Positions 41,910 through 50,402 of a stretch of DNA of 64,000 bases are shown here, piece after piece (position 1 is the first letter of the stretch; each line of letters starts with the position of its first letter). Origin of the DNA: an uncultured Christensenellaceae bacterium (lineage in GTDB: Bacteria; Bacillota; Clostridia; Christensenellales; Pumilibacteraceae). The translations under genes and the position numbers were made by a program. The stretch covers positions 85,428-149,427 of the forward strand of contig CAJUKG010000006.1 in NCBI GenBank assembly GCA_910586925.1, read 5' to 3'. The notes beneath the pieces are model-generated. The model had not been told where the DNA came from and did no database searches. It saw only the letters and a list, made by a program, of their open reading frames with translations.

Positions 41910-43649
41910 ATGGCTAATTACAAAGACATCAACGCCGATCTCGGCACACAGACAATCGAGGGCACAAGCCCGCCTTCCGCCGTGGAAGCGGAAATTGTCA
42001 TGCCCGACGGATCGAGCCGCCCCATTCCCACGGCGGACGACCTCGACGCACAGCTCGCCGCGCTTATGGCGGAGCAAACCGATGCGACCGCACCCGACGT
42101 GCCGCCGGTTTTTGTCATGCCGTCTTCGCCCGATGATCGGGACGACCTCGACGCACAGCTCGCCGCACTTATGGCGGAGCCTGACGCACCCCAAAAAGCT
42201 CCGTCCGAACTCGACGACATCAATGCCAAGATCGACGAAATTCTCGGCGATATCCCTACCCCCGCTTCGAACGAACAGCAGCCCGACAGCAACGAGCAAC
42301 CGATAATTCTTACGCCCCCTGCCACGGAGGACGAGCAACCGATAATTCTTACGCCCCCGACTGCAGAGGACGAGCAGCCGATAATTCTCACGCCCCCTGC
42401 CACGGAGGACGAGCAACCGATTATTCTCACGCCCCCTGCCGCAGAGGACGAGCAACCGATAATTCTCACGCCCCCTGCCGCAGAGGACGAACAACCGATT
42501 ATTCTTACGCCCCCTGCCGCGGAGAGCGAGCAACCTGTTATACTCACCCCGCCGCAGTCGGAAACGGAACAACCCGTTATACTCACTCCGCCCGCAGAAG
42601 AACCGCAACCGCAAGCGGAACAACCCGTGCAAGCGCAACAGCACGACCCGCAACAACAGCAGACGGAACAACCGCCTAAAAACGACGGCGCGGACGAAGC
42701 GAGAGCGATGCTCGAACAGGCGATGAAGATGATGGCGGAAGCGCAAGCGGTGCAAAAGCAAACGCAGGAGCAAATGCAGGAAGCGGCAAAAGCCGCCGCG
42801 CCGCCCGCACAGCCGCGCGAAGATTCCGCGGCGACGCAGGCAATGTTGCAACAGGCGCAAATGATGTTGAAACAGGCGCAAGAAGCGCAAATGCAGGCGC
42901 AACAAGCCGCTCAAGCCGCACAGCTCCAAGCACAGCAAGCGGCGCAACAGACCGCACAGCTCCAAGCACAGCAAGCGGCGCAAATGCAGGCACAGCAAGC
43001 CGCTCAAGCGACAACGGCGAACGTACCCCCTGCCGCCAATCCCGATCCGTACGCTTCGCGCGAAGTAGACAGGCTGAAGAACGAACTCGACGGCATGCGC
43101 GATCTCGTAAACAAACTCACACTGACAATTTCGCAAATTCCGGGCGGTGCGCAACACATTGCGCAAATGCCCATGTACTATGCGGCGCAACAGCAACCGC
43201 ACCGCGACGGCGAGGAATACCGCAAGCTCGAAACCGAGCTTGAGAAGATGCGCCGCGATATACTCGAAAAAGACCTGCGCGACCGCGAAAAGGAACTCGA
43301 TCGCCGTCAAAAAGAAGCGGAGAACACCGTAAAGGATATTCGTCCGGAAATGGTGCAAATGTCCGATTCCCGCGACATTGCGCCGCTCGGCGGCATGAAC
43401 TCGCAAAACGCGCCCGTAGGCGGCGAATATATCCCGCTCGCGAACGGCGTGTATTACTCGGTAAAGGATAAACAGGTGTACGTTATGACCCCCGCGTCGA
43501 ACGCCGCCGCGGCTTCGCCCACTATCGAGCCGAAGCGTTCCGCGCCCGCACCCCGCCCCGCGCCGAAAAGACACGTCGCGCCCCACCGCAGACCGAGTGC
43601 CGTGCACCGCCGTCCACCTGCGGGCAGACCGCGCCGTCCGCGCAGATAG
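41910..43649 (+). CDS. Pro/Gln/Ala-rich repeat protein with coiled coil, function unknown
   Basis: The ATG at 41910 follows a GGAAGA site; an in-frame ATG at 41769 adds an unlikely basic leader. The 579-aa cytoplasmic-looking protein starts with two copies of DDLDAQLAALMAE (about 37-90). Then come eight 13-residue repeats of (D/S/T)EQP(I/V)ILTPPxxE (about 128-231), a Gln/Ala-rich heptad-like stretch with AQQAAQ runs, a charged coiled coil (REVDRLKNELDGMRDLVNKL and EYRKLETELEKMRRDILEKDLRDREKELDRRQKEAEN), and a strongly basic Pro/Arg tail. The layout suggests an elongated scaffold or nucleic-acid/surface-polymer-binding protein. I do not recognise a family. A long antisense ORF on the other strand is a compositional shadow. 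Confidence 0.75.
   Translation: MANYKDINADLGTQTIEGTSPPSAVEAEIVMPDGSSRPIPTADDLDAQLAALMAEQTDATAPDVPPVFVMPSSPDDRDDLDAQLAALMAEPDAPQKAPSELDDINAKIDEILGDIPTPASNEQQPDSNEQPIILTPPATEDEQPIILTPPTAEDEQPIILTPPATEDEQPIILTPPAAEDEQPIILTPPAAEDEQPIILTPPAAESEQPVILTPPQSETEQPVILTPPAEEPQPQAEQPVQAQQHDPQQQQTEQPPKNDGADEARAMLEQAMKMMAEAQAVQKQTQEQMQEAAKAAAPPAQPREDSAATQAMLQQAQMMLKQAQEAQMQAQQAAQAAQLQAQQAAQQTAQLQAQQAAQMQAQQAAQATTANVPPAANPDPYASREVDRLKNELDGMRDLVNKLTLTISQIPGGAQHIAQMPMYYAAQQQPHRDGEEYRKLETELEKMRRDILEKDLRDREKELDRRQKEAENTVKDIRPEMVQMSDSRDIAPLGGMNSQNAPVGGEYIPLANGVYYSVKDKQVYVMTPASNAAAASPTIEPKRSAPAPRPAPKRHVAPHRRPSAVHRRPPAGRPRRPRR
42291..42602 (+). repeat. Eight tandem 39-bp coding repeats
   Basis: Each 39-bp unit encodes 13 residues around EQPIILTPP. 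Units 2-6 are nearly identical and units 7-8 have Val for the first Ile. The DNA similarity makes unit-number variation between strains likely. Confidence 0.9.
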
Positions 43650-43666
43650 CGAAAAACACCGTCATG

Positions 43667-43703
43667 AAAGGAGCTTGCCGACCGTAAAGCAAACTCCTTT
43701 TTT
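43667..43703 (+). terminator. Terminator of the repeat-protein gene
   Basis: The stem AAAGGAG-TTGC / GCAA-CTCCTTT, with one mismatch and an 11-nt loop, is followed by TTTT, 17 bp after the stop. Confidence 0.8.
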
Positions 43704-43758
43704 AATGCAAGCGGAAAATCCGAAAGCGCGAACGGAAAGAGCTATCCGCATGATGATC

Positions 43759-43795
43759 AAAAGAACGAAGAATTTGAAAATTATTCGTTCTTTTT
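43759..43795. terminator. Bidirectional hairpin terminator before the SAP-domain gene end
   Basis: AAAAGAACGAA / TTCGTTCTTTTT arms enclose a 14-nt loop between the convergent repeat-protein and SAP genes. T-runs follow on both strands. Confidence 0.75.
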
Positions 43796-43816
43796 AATTG
43801 CTCGATAAATCTCAAT

Positions 43817-44389
43817 TTAGCTTAACGCTATCAAATCGGATTTTTCATAGCGGTGATGACCTTGCAAACTCTTTTTGTAATTCCAACATTTAATTGCGTC
43901 TTGCAATGATTTACCTTGATTATCTGCGAAGAAATCACGAATATAAGTGTTGTATTCAAACTGACTGTCTATCGGCGGTTTTGCCGTTTTCTTTTGCTCG
44001 ATTATTGTGTAATACGCTTGTATCGCTTCGCGGTAAGTCTTTCCCGCATTTGCTTTGAGCCATTTTTGGAACGGAACGATAAACGTAAATCGCTTGCCGA
44101 TGTGTTCTATGAAAAAAGTCCTATGCTTTTCGGAACACACAAAATTGCTTTCGATTTCGGTATCGGGTGTAATTGTCTGCGGCGCGGTGTTCTTTTTGAT
44201 TTTCCTTGCTGTGGTTATGCTTTTTCCTGTGCCTAAATATGCCGCGATTCTTTCCGTCAATTCCGCTTTACTGCCTGTCGTTTGTAACCCGTTATCACGG
44301 CAAAAACAAACAAGTTCCTCTTTCAGATAATAATATTGCCTGAAAGTTTCGATATTCAATTCGGTAGATAATTGCGGTCTATTGTTCAT
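43817..44389 (-). CDS. SAP-domain protein (DUF6434-like)
   Basis: A 190-aa protein. The N-terminal SAP motif (LKEELVCFCRDNGLQTTGSKAELTERIAAYL, about 22-53) is a two-helix DNA-binding fold. The C-terminal half (FVCSEKHRTFFIEHIGKRFTFIVPFQKWLKANAGKTYREAIQAYY) resembles the DUF6434 family often joined to SAP. Role is unknown. Its codon use is more A/T-rich than that of neighbours and it lies in a repeat-rich stretch, so transfer is possible. Convergent with the repeat-protein gene. Confidence 0.8.
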   Translation of the reverse strand: MNNRPQLSTELNIETFRQYYYLKEELVCFCRDNGLQTTGSKAELTERIAAYLGTGKSITTARKIKKNTAPQTITPDTEIESNFVCSEKHRTFFIEHIGKRFTFIVPFQKWLKANAGKTYREAIQAYYTIIEQKKTAKPPIDSQFEYNTYIRDFFADNQGKSLQDAIKCWNYKKSLQGHHRYEKSDLIALS

Positions 44390-44874
44390 TTTTTATGATC
44401 CTATAAATTACCGTTTGTCTTTTAAGATATTTTATTATAAATGCAATAAAAAGTAAAGCAATTATCGGCGCATACGAAAGAGAGGAGTAACGCATTGCAG
44501 GGCGCGGCGTCCCGACGTGTTGCAAAAGGCATGAAGAATAGAGATGTTTCGCTTCGCGGTAGCATGACAAGTTTGTTTCACTTGTACAGCGAACCCGACT
44601 TGTCATTCCGAGCACCGCGAAGAATCTATTCCTTTTTGTCTTTTAGAGCGCAGTCGAGAAATCTCTTTCGGGGCGCAGTTACCATACAAAGCCGCAATTA
44701 AAGTAATTTCGTTTTTAATTTTCGATCATCAAACGTGTGCGGTATTTATTTTAATATTTTTCGGATTTTTTGCTTATTTTTCAAAATAATTTATTTTAGG
44801 CGGTTTTTCGATTTTTCGGAACAAAAAATACCGAAATTCGAGCATTTCGGCATTTTTTCGTGTTGTCGTTTTCG
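44390..44874. other. 485-bp gap with a promoter and dispersed-repeat fragments
   Basis: It carries a probable minus-strand promoter for the SAP gene (TTGCTT at 44456-44461, 16 bp, TATAAT at 44434-44439). At about 44600-44680 there are two fragments of dispersed repeats (TTGTCATTCCGAGCACCGC and GCGCAGTCGAGAAATCTC). The remainder is AT-rich without a gene. Confidence 0.6.
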
Positions 44875-45858
44875 CTATTTTGCGGTTTTCTTTTTATTCT
44901 TGTTCTTTCGTTCGGCGGCTTTATCGAAGAAATGTTTCAACGAATTCCCCGCCGATTTATTTTCGGTATATCCCACATTGCCGTTTTGCGTCACCTCTAC
45001 CCCGAGCATTTCGGAGAGCCGATCGTAATTCAAAACTTTGACGTTCGGGTATTCGGGATCTGGATCGCCGCTCGCCGTCACGCTATAGTCGCACTTTTCT
45101 ATATCGAACGAAAACGCATAGCCCGCATTATAGATCGCATGCATTATTTCGCGGGTCTTTTCCACTTCGATTTTTTCCACAACGTCGGCGATATAAATTT
45201 TTTTTCGGTCTTTCTTTGCGGCGTTGCGCTTGATATTGCTCAAAAACTTACGGATCGCCCGACCGCGGTACGAAATTTCCATGTGCCGCCTGTCCACGAC
45301 GTATTTTTCGCATTCGCCGAGATACTCGGATATTTCGGTGTTTGTCGCGCCGCAAATTTCGCGCATTGTGAGCATTGACATTTCCGCGTCGTCGCAGCTT
45401 TTGTGCGCGCTCAACTGCGTAATATCGACGTTCAATTCTTCCATTATTTTCTCGAGCGACTTGACGTTCGCGCCGTCGGTATGCTTTTCGTATATTCTTT
45501 GCGTATCGTATACGCGAATGTCGAACCGCGGTTTTTTGTATCTGTCGCACGCTTTGTCCAAAAATTCCACATCCGATTCTATCGCGTGTCCCAAAATCGT
45601 CCTGTTCGGTGCTGACAGTATTTCGCCGATTTTATCGTACAGTTTATCGAACGACGGTGCGGCATAGAATTGCTTTTCTCGGTACGCCAAAGCGATATAC
45701 GGCTCTTTTCGGTATTTGCCGAGCTTAAATTCGCAACGCGGGTTTATCAATATATCTTCTTTTTCGATAATATTGAATTGCGGATCCGTTATTACGTACC
45801 CGAACGAACAAATATGACTGCCGTCGGCGCACTCTATGTCGAAGTATAAATAGTCCAT
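44875..45858 (-). CDS. DEDD-family 3'-5' exonuclease-like protein
   Basis: The 327-aa protein has an N-terminal RNase T / DNA polymerase III epsilon-type exonuclease domain: ExoI FDIECADG (Asp7, Glu9), ExoII GHAIESDVEFLD at about 92-103, and ExoIII SAHKSCDDAEMS at about 150-161, which has the His-x4-Asp of the DEDDh type. The C-terminal 150 residues contain DVVEKIEVEKTREIMHAIYNAGYAFSF and a basic Lys tail (KNKNKKKTAK). That part, of unknown fold, may be BRCT-like and bind DNA. The gene lies 42 bp after nrdG. A role in DNA repair or processing is inferred. Confidence 0.75.
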   Translation of the reverse strand: MDYLYFDIECADGSHICSFGYVITDPQFNIIEKEDILINPRCEFKLGKYRKEPYIALAYREKQFYAAPSFDKLYDKIGEILSAPNRTILGHAIESDVEFLDKACDRYKKPRFDIRVYDTQRIYEKHTDGANVKSLEKIMEELNVDITQLSAHKSCDDAEMSMLTMREICGATNTEISEYLGECEKYVVDRRHMEISYRGRAIRKFLSNIKRNAAKKDRKKIYIADVVEKIEVEKTREIMHAIYNAGYAFSFDIEKCDYSVTASGDPDPEYPNVKVLNYDRLSEMLGVEVTQNGNVGYTENKSAGNSLKHFFDKAAERKNKNKKKTAK

Positions 45859-45900
45859 ACAAATTTTATTCCGTGATCGTTTTTATATTTTACGCGCCGA

Positions 45901-46608
45901 CTAATTCGCGCCGCGGATCCGCACATTCGGAACGTACTGCCGAACGAGATCGAGATAGCGCGACAGTACGAGCTGCGACGGCGGCGTGAGCGTCTTTGAC
46001 GGCACGGTGTCGCGCATTACGAACGCCTGCAAAAAATACTTTTTTGCGCCGCGGATCATTTGCGCCGCACGCGTTATGCTTTGCTCGTCGAACAGCTCCG
46101 TCGAAACGGTCGTTCTGAATTCGTAGTCCGCACCCGAGCACATGATAATATTTATCGACCGCTCGACGCGCTCAATATCGAACCGCATATCGTCGAGTCC
46201 CGCCGTTTCGGCATATCGCTCGGGCGAATTCTTTATGTCCATCGCTATGTAGTCGAGCAGTCCCGCGTCGAGCAGTTCCTCAAGCTTGTCCGGCAAATAT
46301 CCGTTGGTGTCGAGTTTGACGAGATATCCGAGCGATTTTATTTCGCGCAACAATCTGTCGAGATCGGTGTAGATCGTCGGCTCGCCGCCCGTAACGCACA
46401 CGCCCTCGAGCACCCCTTTCCGCTTGCGCAAAAATTCGAGGATCTCGCCCTCGTCGTAAAATTCCACGTCGCCGCCGAGAAGCTCGCTGTTGTGACAAAA
46501 CGGACAGCGAAAATTGCAGCCCGGCACAAACAACGTGCACGCCATGTGCTCGGGATAATCCAAAAGCGTAAGTTTCTGTATTCCGCTGATTTTAATATAT
46601 CTATCCAT
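45901..46608 (-). CDS. nrdG: Anaerobic ribonucleotide reductase-activating radical SAM protein (NrdG2 type)
   Basis: Such activases use SAM and a [4Fe-4S] cluster to install the glycyl radical on anaerobic ribonucleotide reductase. The ATG at 46608 is used (AAGGCGG upstream); the longer frame adds eight residues. Of 235 residues, GIQKLTLLDYPEHMACTLFVPGC is typical of the NrdG2 subfamily, and Cys31, Cys35 and Cys38 (CNFRCPFC) form the radical SAM triad. VTGGEPT is the SAM-binding GGE motif. The partner nrdD is not in the window. A PFL-activase-like role cannot be excluded. Confidence 0.82.
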   Translation of the reverse strand: MDRYIKISGIQKLTLLDYPEHMACTLFVPGCNFRCPFCHNSELLGGDVEFYDEGEILEFLRKRKGVLEGVCVTGGEPTIYTDLDRLLREIKSLGYLVKLDTNGYLPDKLEELLDAGLLDYIAMDIKNSPERYAETAGLDDMRFDIERVERSINIIMCSGADYEFRTTVSTELFDEQSITRAAQMIRGAKKYFLQAFVMRDTVPSKTLTPPSQLVLSRYLDLVRQYVPNVRIRGAN

Positions 46609-46774
46609 GCTACCGCCTTTTTGTTTGACCACGCGACGATTTGCTGTATCATGCCGTTCTTGCCGCGGGCGTCGCTTACTTCGATACCGACGCTTTGCTT
46701 AGAAAACTTTTTGATTTCGGTTATCGAGCTACTGCGCAAATTGACTTGTGTATAAAACCGACTCGCGCATAGAT

Positions 46775-46803
46775 ATTATATCACTGCGTGCGTTAAAAAT
46801 CAA
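46775..46803 (-). promoter_or_regulatory. Probable promoter of nrdG
   Basis: TTGATT (46798-46803), 17 bp and TATAAT (46775-46780). The leader to nrdG is about 160 nt and contains an open but unassigned reading frame overlapping the nrdG start. Confidence 0.55.
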
Positions 46804-46873
46804 ACCCTTTTATCTCGACGCATAAAAATAGCGCGATTTTTGCGCCGCGACGATTTTGTGCCGTTATACTCCA

Positions 46874-46965
46874 TGTTAAAAAATCATGATTTACTAAACC
46901 GACGGTTTAGTTGTACGTGATGGTATACGAAAATCCGTATACTCAATGTAAAATTTTGAGAGAAC
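46874..46965 (+). repeat. TAAACC hairpin repeat, copy A
   Basis: ATCATGATTTACTAAACC precedes the stem CTAAACCGACGGTTTAG (46894-46910). Then come GGTATACGAAAATCC and CAATGTAAAAT, all shared in diverged form with copy B (47370-47462) and, inverted, with copies near 58.2 and 58.6 kb. Confidence 0.65.
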
Positions 46966-47369
46966 GCGTCGGGAAATTCGGTAATATTCGGCGAGAGCAA
47001 AGCCGACCCGAACAAAATAACGATTGATTGCCAAACAGTCCGAAGAAGATCGACAATATGATGGCATAAAACGCCGCAATCATTGCCGCCGAGAGGCTAT
47101 AGATACAAAAGCGCAATAGAGAATAAGAAAAACACCGCAATAGAGATATAACTATCGACCCACTGTGGCGATAAGAAAGCAAGTTCTCCGCAATCGAGGC
47201 GACACCGCATTAAATCATTATCGACGCATGTCGGAAAACCTTTTTCAAAGCGTCAGCCGCAACAAAAAATTCGGATAATAGATCTTTCGGCGAAGTTTAT
47301 TCGATACGTGCATTTCCATTGCGTTTATGTGATTTTTTCATTCCGACGAAAAAAATCGACCGTTAAACT

Positions 47370-47462
47370 ATTTTATAAAAATCATGATTTGCTAAACCGT
47401 GAGTTTAGCGACACGGCAGGGTATCCGAAAATATTCTTTCCCCATGTAAAATCCTGTTAGAA
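47370..47462 (+). repeat. TAAACC hairpin repeat, copy B
   Basis: ATCATGATTTGCTAAACC leads into the stem GCTAAACCGTGAGTTTAGC (47391-47409), followed by GGTATCCGAAAATATT and CATGTAAAAT. It is in the same orientation as copy A, 498 bp away. Confidence 0.65.
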
Positions 47463-47470
47463 ATCGCCAC

Positions 47471-47510
47471 AAAAAAGCGGACTTTTCGGCGAGTGTCCGA
47501 AAAATCCGCT
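47471..47510 (-). terminator. Terminator of the mnmE-smpB operon
   Basis: On the minus strand the stem AGCGGA-TTTTTCGG / CCGAAAAG-TCCGCT with a 7-nt loop is followed by TTTTTT, 83 bp after the smpB stop. Confidence 0.85.
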
Positions 47511-47592
47511 GATCGGGCGTATTCTTTACAATATCATTCTTTCTTGTGCTTTACCCTCTTGTTCCTCCGCGGCGAGCGCGTATTGCATTACT

Positions 47593-48099
47593 TCAATATG
47601 CGCCGTGAAGCTCGCGTTCGGCGGTGCGGGATATATCGCGTTCTTTAATGACGTTTTTCTTCTCGTAGTTCTTTTTGCCTTTTGCGAGTGCTATTTCCAC
47701 TTTTACGAACCGACCTTTGAAATACATCTTTACGGGAACTATAGTGAAGCCTTTTTCGGCGGTCTTGGTTGCGAGCCTGTCGAGCTGTGTTTTGTGCAAC
47801 AGCAACCGCCGCGACCGTTCGGGATCGGGCGGAAACACGCCGGAATTGGCGTACGGCGAAATACGGCAATTTTTAAGTTCCAAGTTGCCGTTTTCGAAAT
47901 GGCAAAAGCTGTCGCGCAGCGATACGTCGCCAGCTTTGACCGCTTTTACTTCCGAGCCTTCGAGCGTAATGCCCGCTTCGAAACTTTCGATAAAGAAATA
48001 ATCGAAAATCGCCTTTTTATTTACCGCGACGACCTTGTTTTCGCTGCCTTTTTTGGCTTGCGCCGCTTTTTTTGTTTTACGTTCGGTTTTACTTTTCAT
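47593..48099 (-). CDS. smpB: tmRNA-binding protein SmpB
   Basis: SmpB carries tmRNA into stalled ribosomes for trans-translation. The 168-aa protein has VVAVNKKAIFDYFFIESFEAGITLEGSEVKAVKAGDVSLRDSF, the family core, and the basic C-terminal helix VIKERDISRTAERELHGAY that enters the decoding centre. A Lys-rich N-terminal extension of about 20 residues is present. It lies 11 bp after mnmE, so it is co-transcribed. ssrA was not found nearby. Confidence 0.96.
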   Translation of the reverse strand: MKSKTERKTKKAAQAKKGSENKVVAVNKKAIFDYFFIESFEAGITLEGSEVKAVKAGDVSLRDSFCHFENGNLELKNCRISPYANSGVFPPDPERSRRLLLHKTQLDRLATKTAEKGFTIVPVKMYFKGRFVKVEIALAKGKKNYEKKNVIKERDISRTAERELHGAY

Positions 48100-48110
48100 A
48101 TATCAACCTA

Positions 48111-49454
48111 TTATTTACCCACACAAAACCGTTCAAACACCGACGAAATGATTTTTTCGTCCGCTTTTTCGCCGTACAGATCGAGGATCGCGGTGTACGC
48201 TTCGTACAAAACCGCCGCGACTATTTCCAATCCGTCCGACTTTTCGCACTCCGTTTGCGCCGCTTTCAAGCTGTCCAAACATCTCACCACGCAATCGAAT
48301 TGCCTGTCATTGCAGATACACCCGTAATCTTTGGGACACAAATCGTACAGTTTCTGTTTGAGCGCGGTTATATTTATCCCGTTTTTCGCGCTTATTTGCA
48401 TTATGCCGCCCGATTCCGCCGCGCGGTAGTCGGTGCAGAAATCTTTTGTTTCGTCGCACTTATTGCAAACGGCGACGCTTTGCTGCGAATCACCGCGCGA
48501 AAACCGAATTTTTTCGGTCGTTTTGCCGTTTGCGGTCATGAAAATTACCGCATCGGCTGCCGTCGCCGCCGCTTTCGCCCTGTCTATTCCTATGCGCTCG
48601 ACCTCGTCGCTCGTTTCCTCTTTCAGTCCCGCCGTATCAATAATAACGAATTTTCGTCCGTTATACACATATTCGCCGTCGATAACGTCCCGAGTAGTGC
48701 CGGCGATCGGAGTGACAATGGCGCGATCGCTGCCTATCATAGCGTTCAACAACGTGGATTTTCCGACATTCGGCTCGCCTATTAGCGCGACTTTGAACCC
48801 ATCGTTGACTATTTTTCCGCCCGCGAACCCAGACATTTCCCTTTCCAACCGCGAAATACAGCTTTCCACCGCGTTTTTTACTTCGTCGTCAAGCCCGTCG
48901 ATATCCTCGCCTTCAAGCTCGTCGCCGTAATGCAACGCCGCTTCCACCCTGCCAAGCGCGTCGTTAAGCGATTTTTCCACTTCCTCGAGAGATTTATATT
49001 TACTGTCGTACCGCGCGTTCCCGTATCGCAGCTGCTCGGCGGTTTGAGCGTCTATTATGTCGGCAAGTGCTTCGCACTGCATCAAATTGACCTTTCCGTT
49101 GAGAAAAGCGCGTTTTGTGAACTCGCCGCGCGTCGCCATTCTCGCTCCGTCTGCAACAAGCGCGCTCATTATGCCGTCGCAAACTGTCGGATTGCCGTGC
49201 GGGAACAGCTCTACCACTTCTTCGCCGGTGTAAGATTTCGGCGCGTCGAAGCACACTGCCATCAAATTCTCGGTAAATTCCTGCGCGATAAAAGTATTTA
49301 CCGCAAGTTTTCCGTGCTCGAGCTTCTTTTTAAGCCGACGCGACACCAATTCTTTACTGCCGTCGCCGCTTATTCTTATTATCGCGACAGCCGACCTTCC
49401 GTAAGGCGTCGCCTGCGCCACTATTATATCCGATTTTTTGTGCATTGTGTTCAT
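48111..49454 (-). CDS. mnmE: tRNA modification GTPase MnmE
   Basis: MnmE, with MnmG, makes the cmnm5U34 modification of wobble uridines. The 447-aa protein has the N-terminal tetrahydrofolate-binding domain (DIIVAQATPYGRSAVAIIRISG), a helical domain, and the inserted G domain with GEPNVGKSTLLNA, DTAGLKEE and NKCDE. The C-terminal FERFCVGK has the catalytic C-x-G-K. No ribosome site is obvious; the ATG three codons later is an alternative. mnmG is not adjacent as it is in many Bacillota. Confidence 0.97.
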   Translation of the reverse strand: MNTMHKKSDIIVAQATPYGRSAVAIIRISGDGSKELVSRRLKKKLEHGKLAVNTFIAQEFTENLMAVCFDAPKSYTGEEVVELFPHGNPTVCDGIMSALVADGARMATRGEFTKRAFLNGKVNLMQCEALADIIDAQTAEQLRYGNARYDSKYKSLEEVEKSLNDALGRVEAALHYGDELEGEDIDGLDDEVKNAVESCISRLEREMSGFAGGKIVNDGFKVALIGEPNVGKSTLLNAMIGSDRAIVTPIAGTTRDVIDGEYVYNGRKFVIIDTAGLKEETSDEVERIGIDRAKAAATAADAVIFMTANGKTTEKIRFSRGDSQQSVAVCNKCDETKDFCTDYRAAESGGIMQISAKNGINITALKQKLYDLCPKDYGCICNDRQFDCVVRCLDSLKAAQTECEKSDGLEIVAAVLYEAYTAILDLYGEKADEKIISSVFERFCVGK

Positions 49455-49742
49455 AAGATTTCTACTTTTTGTTTATAACCGCTTTTTTTATTTCTTTTTT
49501 TTATATTGTTTTATGTCACGCGCTTTTTTGTCTACACATCATAATGTGCGTTTGTCGGTATAATTTACTATTTTTTGTTCACCGTTCTCGATTATTATAA
49601 ACATTCTAAAACCTTTTATTTAACTCTTTTTTGTATGTTTACTACGAAATTATACCATATATTGTTGCGTTTTTCCGTTATGCACAATTATACACTCTTT
49701 AATACCTCATACTACAAATTAAATAAATAATATATTACAACA
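49455..49742. other. AT-rich 288-bp spacer between mnmE and rsmG with DnaA-box-like sites
   Basis: This is one of the most A/T-rich stretches in the window. It has TTATGCACA (49678-49686) and TTATACACT (49688-49696), spaced 10 bp, resembling DnaA boxes (TTATCCACA), next to an AT-only tract (49718-49738). No gene or strong promoter was found. An origin-linked role is possible but weakly supported. Confidence 0.35.
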
Positions 49743-50402
49743 CTATACGGGAACGCTGTAAATGAGAAGTCTGCGTTTTATGTCGGTATTGTAAAGAGTG
49801 TAATCGACGATATTATCGAGTTTGCATTTTGTCTTTTTCAGTGTTTGATCGGAAACTGTGTCGTCCGATTGTGTTTTGTACAAAACGACGCGCCCGCCCG
49901 GTTTCGCGATCGGCGCGCAATAGCGAAGCACTTTGTCGGCGTCGGCGACGGCTCGGGCGCAAACCGTATCGAACCGAAACGGCGTATTTTTTAATTCTTC
50001 CGCTCGTGAATGGCGGGATTTAATGTTAAGCATGCCGAGCTTATCGGCGCACATGTCGATAAAACCGAGCTTTTTTCCCACGCCGTCGATGCCGAGATAG
50101 TTGTTTGCGGTGACTGTCGCGAGTGGAATACAGGGAAACCCGCCGCCGCAACCGACGTCGCAACAGTCGCCGATTATGTATTTATGTGCCGCGATGCTGT
50201 CAAGATAGTGTTTTATGTAAATGTCGTCGTATGTTTTGAGTGCGGAAATATTTATTACGGCGTTGAAATCGAGGTAAAGCGCGGTGATCGCGTCGAATTT
50301 ATCGAGAAACTTGCCGCCGAATTCTTCGTCGAGGTACGATTTGAGTATTTTTCGCCCGTCGCTTTTTTCAAGCTCGCCTATTATGTCGGCAACAGTCGTC
50401 AC
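49743..50402 (-). CDS. rsmG: 16S rRNA (guanine527-N7)-methyltransferase RsmG
   Basis: RsmG methylates G527 of 16S rRNA. The GTG at 50402 is chosen: it overlaps the degV stop (GTGA) and GGAG lies 8 nt upstream. Of 219 residues, NISALKTYDDIYIKHYLDSIAA is the family N-terminal block, DVGCGGGFPCIPLA the SAM-binding loop, and FDTVCARAVADADKVLRYCAPIAKPGGRVVLYK the catalytic fold end. It is last in an operon with degV and the signal peptidase. Confidence 0.95.
   Translation of the reverse strand: MTTVADIIGELEKSDGRKILKSYLDEEFGGKFLDKFDAITALYLDFNAVINISALKTYDDIYIKHYLDSIAAHKYIIGDCCDVGCGGGFPCIPLATVTANNYLGIDGVGKKLGFIDMCADKLGMLNIKSRHSRAEELKNTPFRFDTVCARAVADADKVLRYCAPIAKPGGRVVLYKTQSDDTVSDQTLKKTKCKLDNIVDYTLYNTDIKRRLLIYSVPV

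Larger units (their letters stand above)
46609..47592. other. 984-bp gap: nrdG leader, hairpin repeats, smpB terminator
   Basis: Besides the nrdG promoter and the smpB terminator (47471-47510), this gap has two diverged copies of a hairpin repeat (46874-46965 and 47370-47462). Between them is AT-rich sequence with a hydrophobic 79-codon frame (46943-47182) that lacks a good start. tmRNA, often next to smpB, was not recognised. Confidence 0.6.

Noticed and set aside
41760..43607. 615-codon minus-strand frame opposite the Pro/Gln-rich repeat gene
   Set aside because: Its Leu/Arg/Cys low-complexity product is the reverse of the repeats; the plus strand has promoter, ribosome site and terminator.
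46609..46739. Open frame in the nrdG leader overlapping its start
   Set aside because: It has no ATG or ribosome site and continues into nrdG in another frame. Some coding-like look (RSSSITEIKKFSKQSVGIEV), but no family seen.
46943..47182. 79-codon hydrophobic minus-strand frame between TAAACC repeats
   Set aside because: It would need a TTG start with poor ribosome-site spacing, has no promoter, and lies within a repeat-bounded gap; possibly a decayed gene, but not supportable.
47526..47588. 20-codon ORF just after smpB
   Set aside because: Too short, no ribosome site, no conservation evidence; it lies before the smpB terminator.
46609..47592. tmRNA (ssrA) next to smpB
   Set aside because: No tRNA-Ala-like acceptor/T-arm or tag ORF was recognised by eye. 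A covariance-model search of this gap would settle it.
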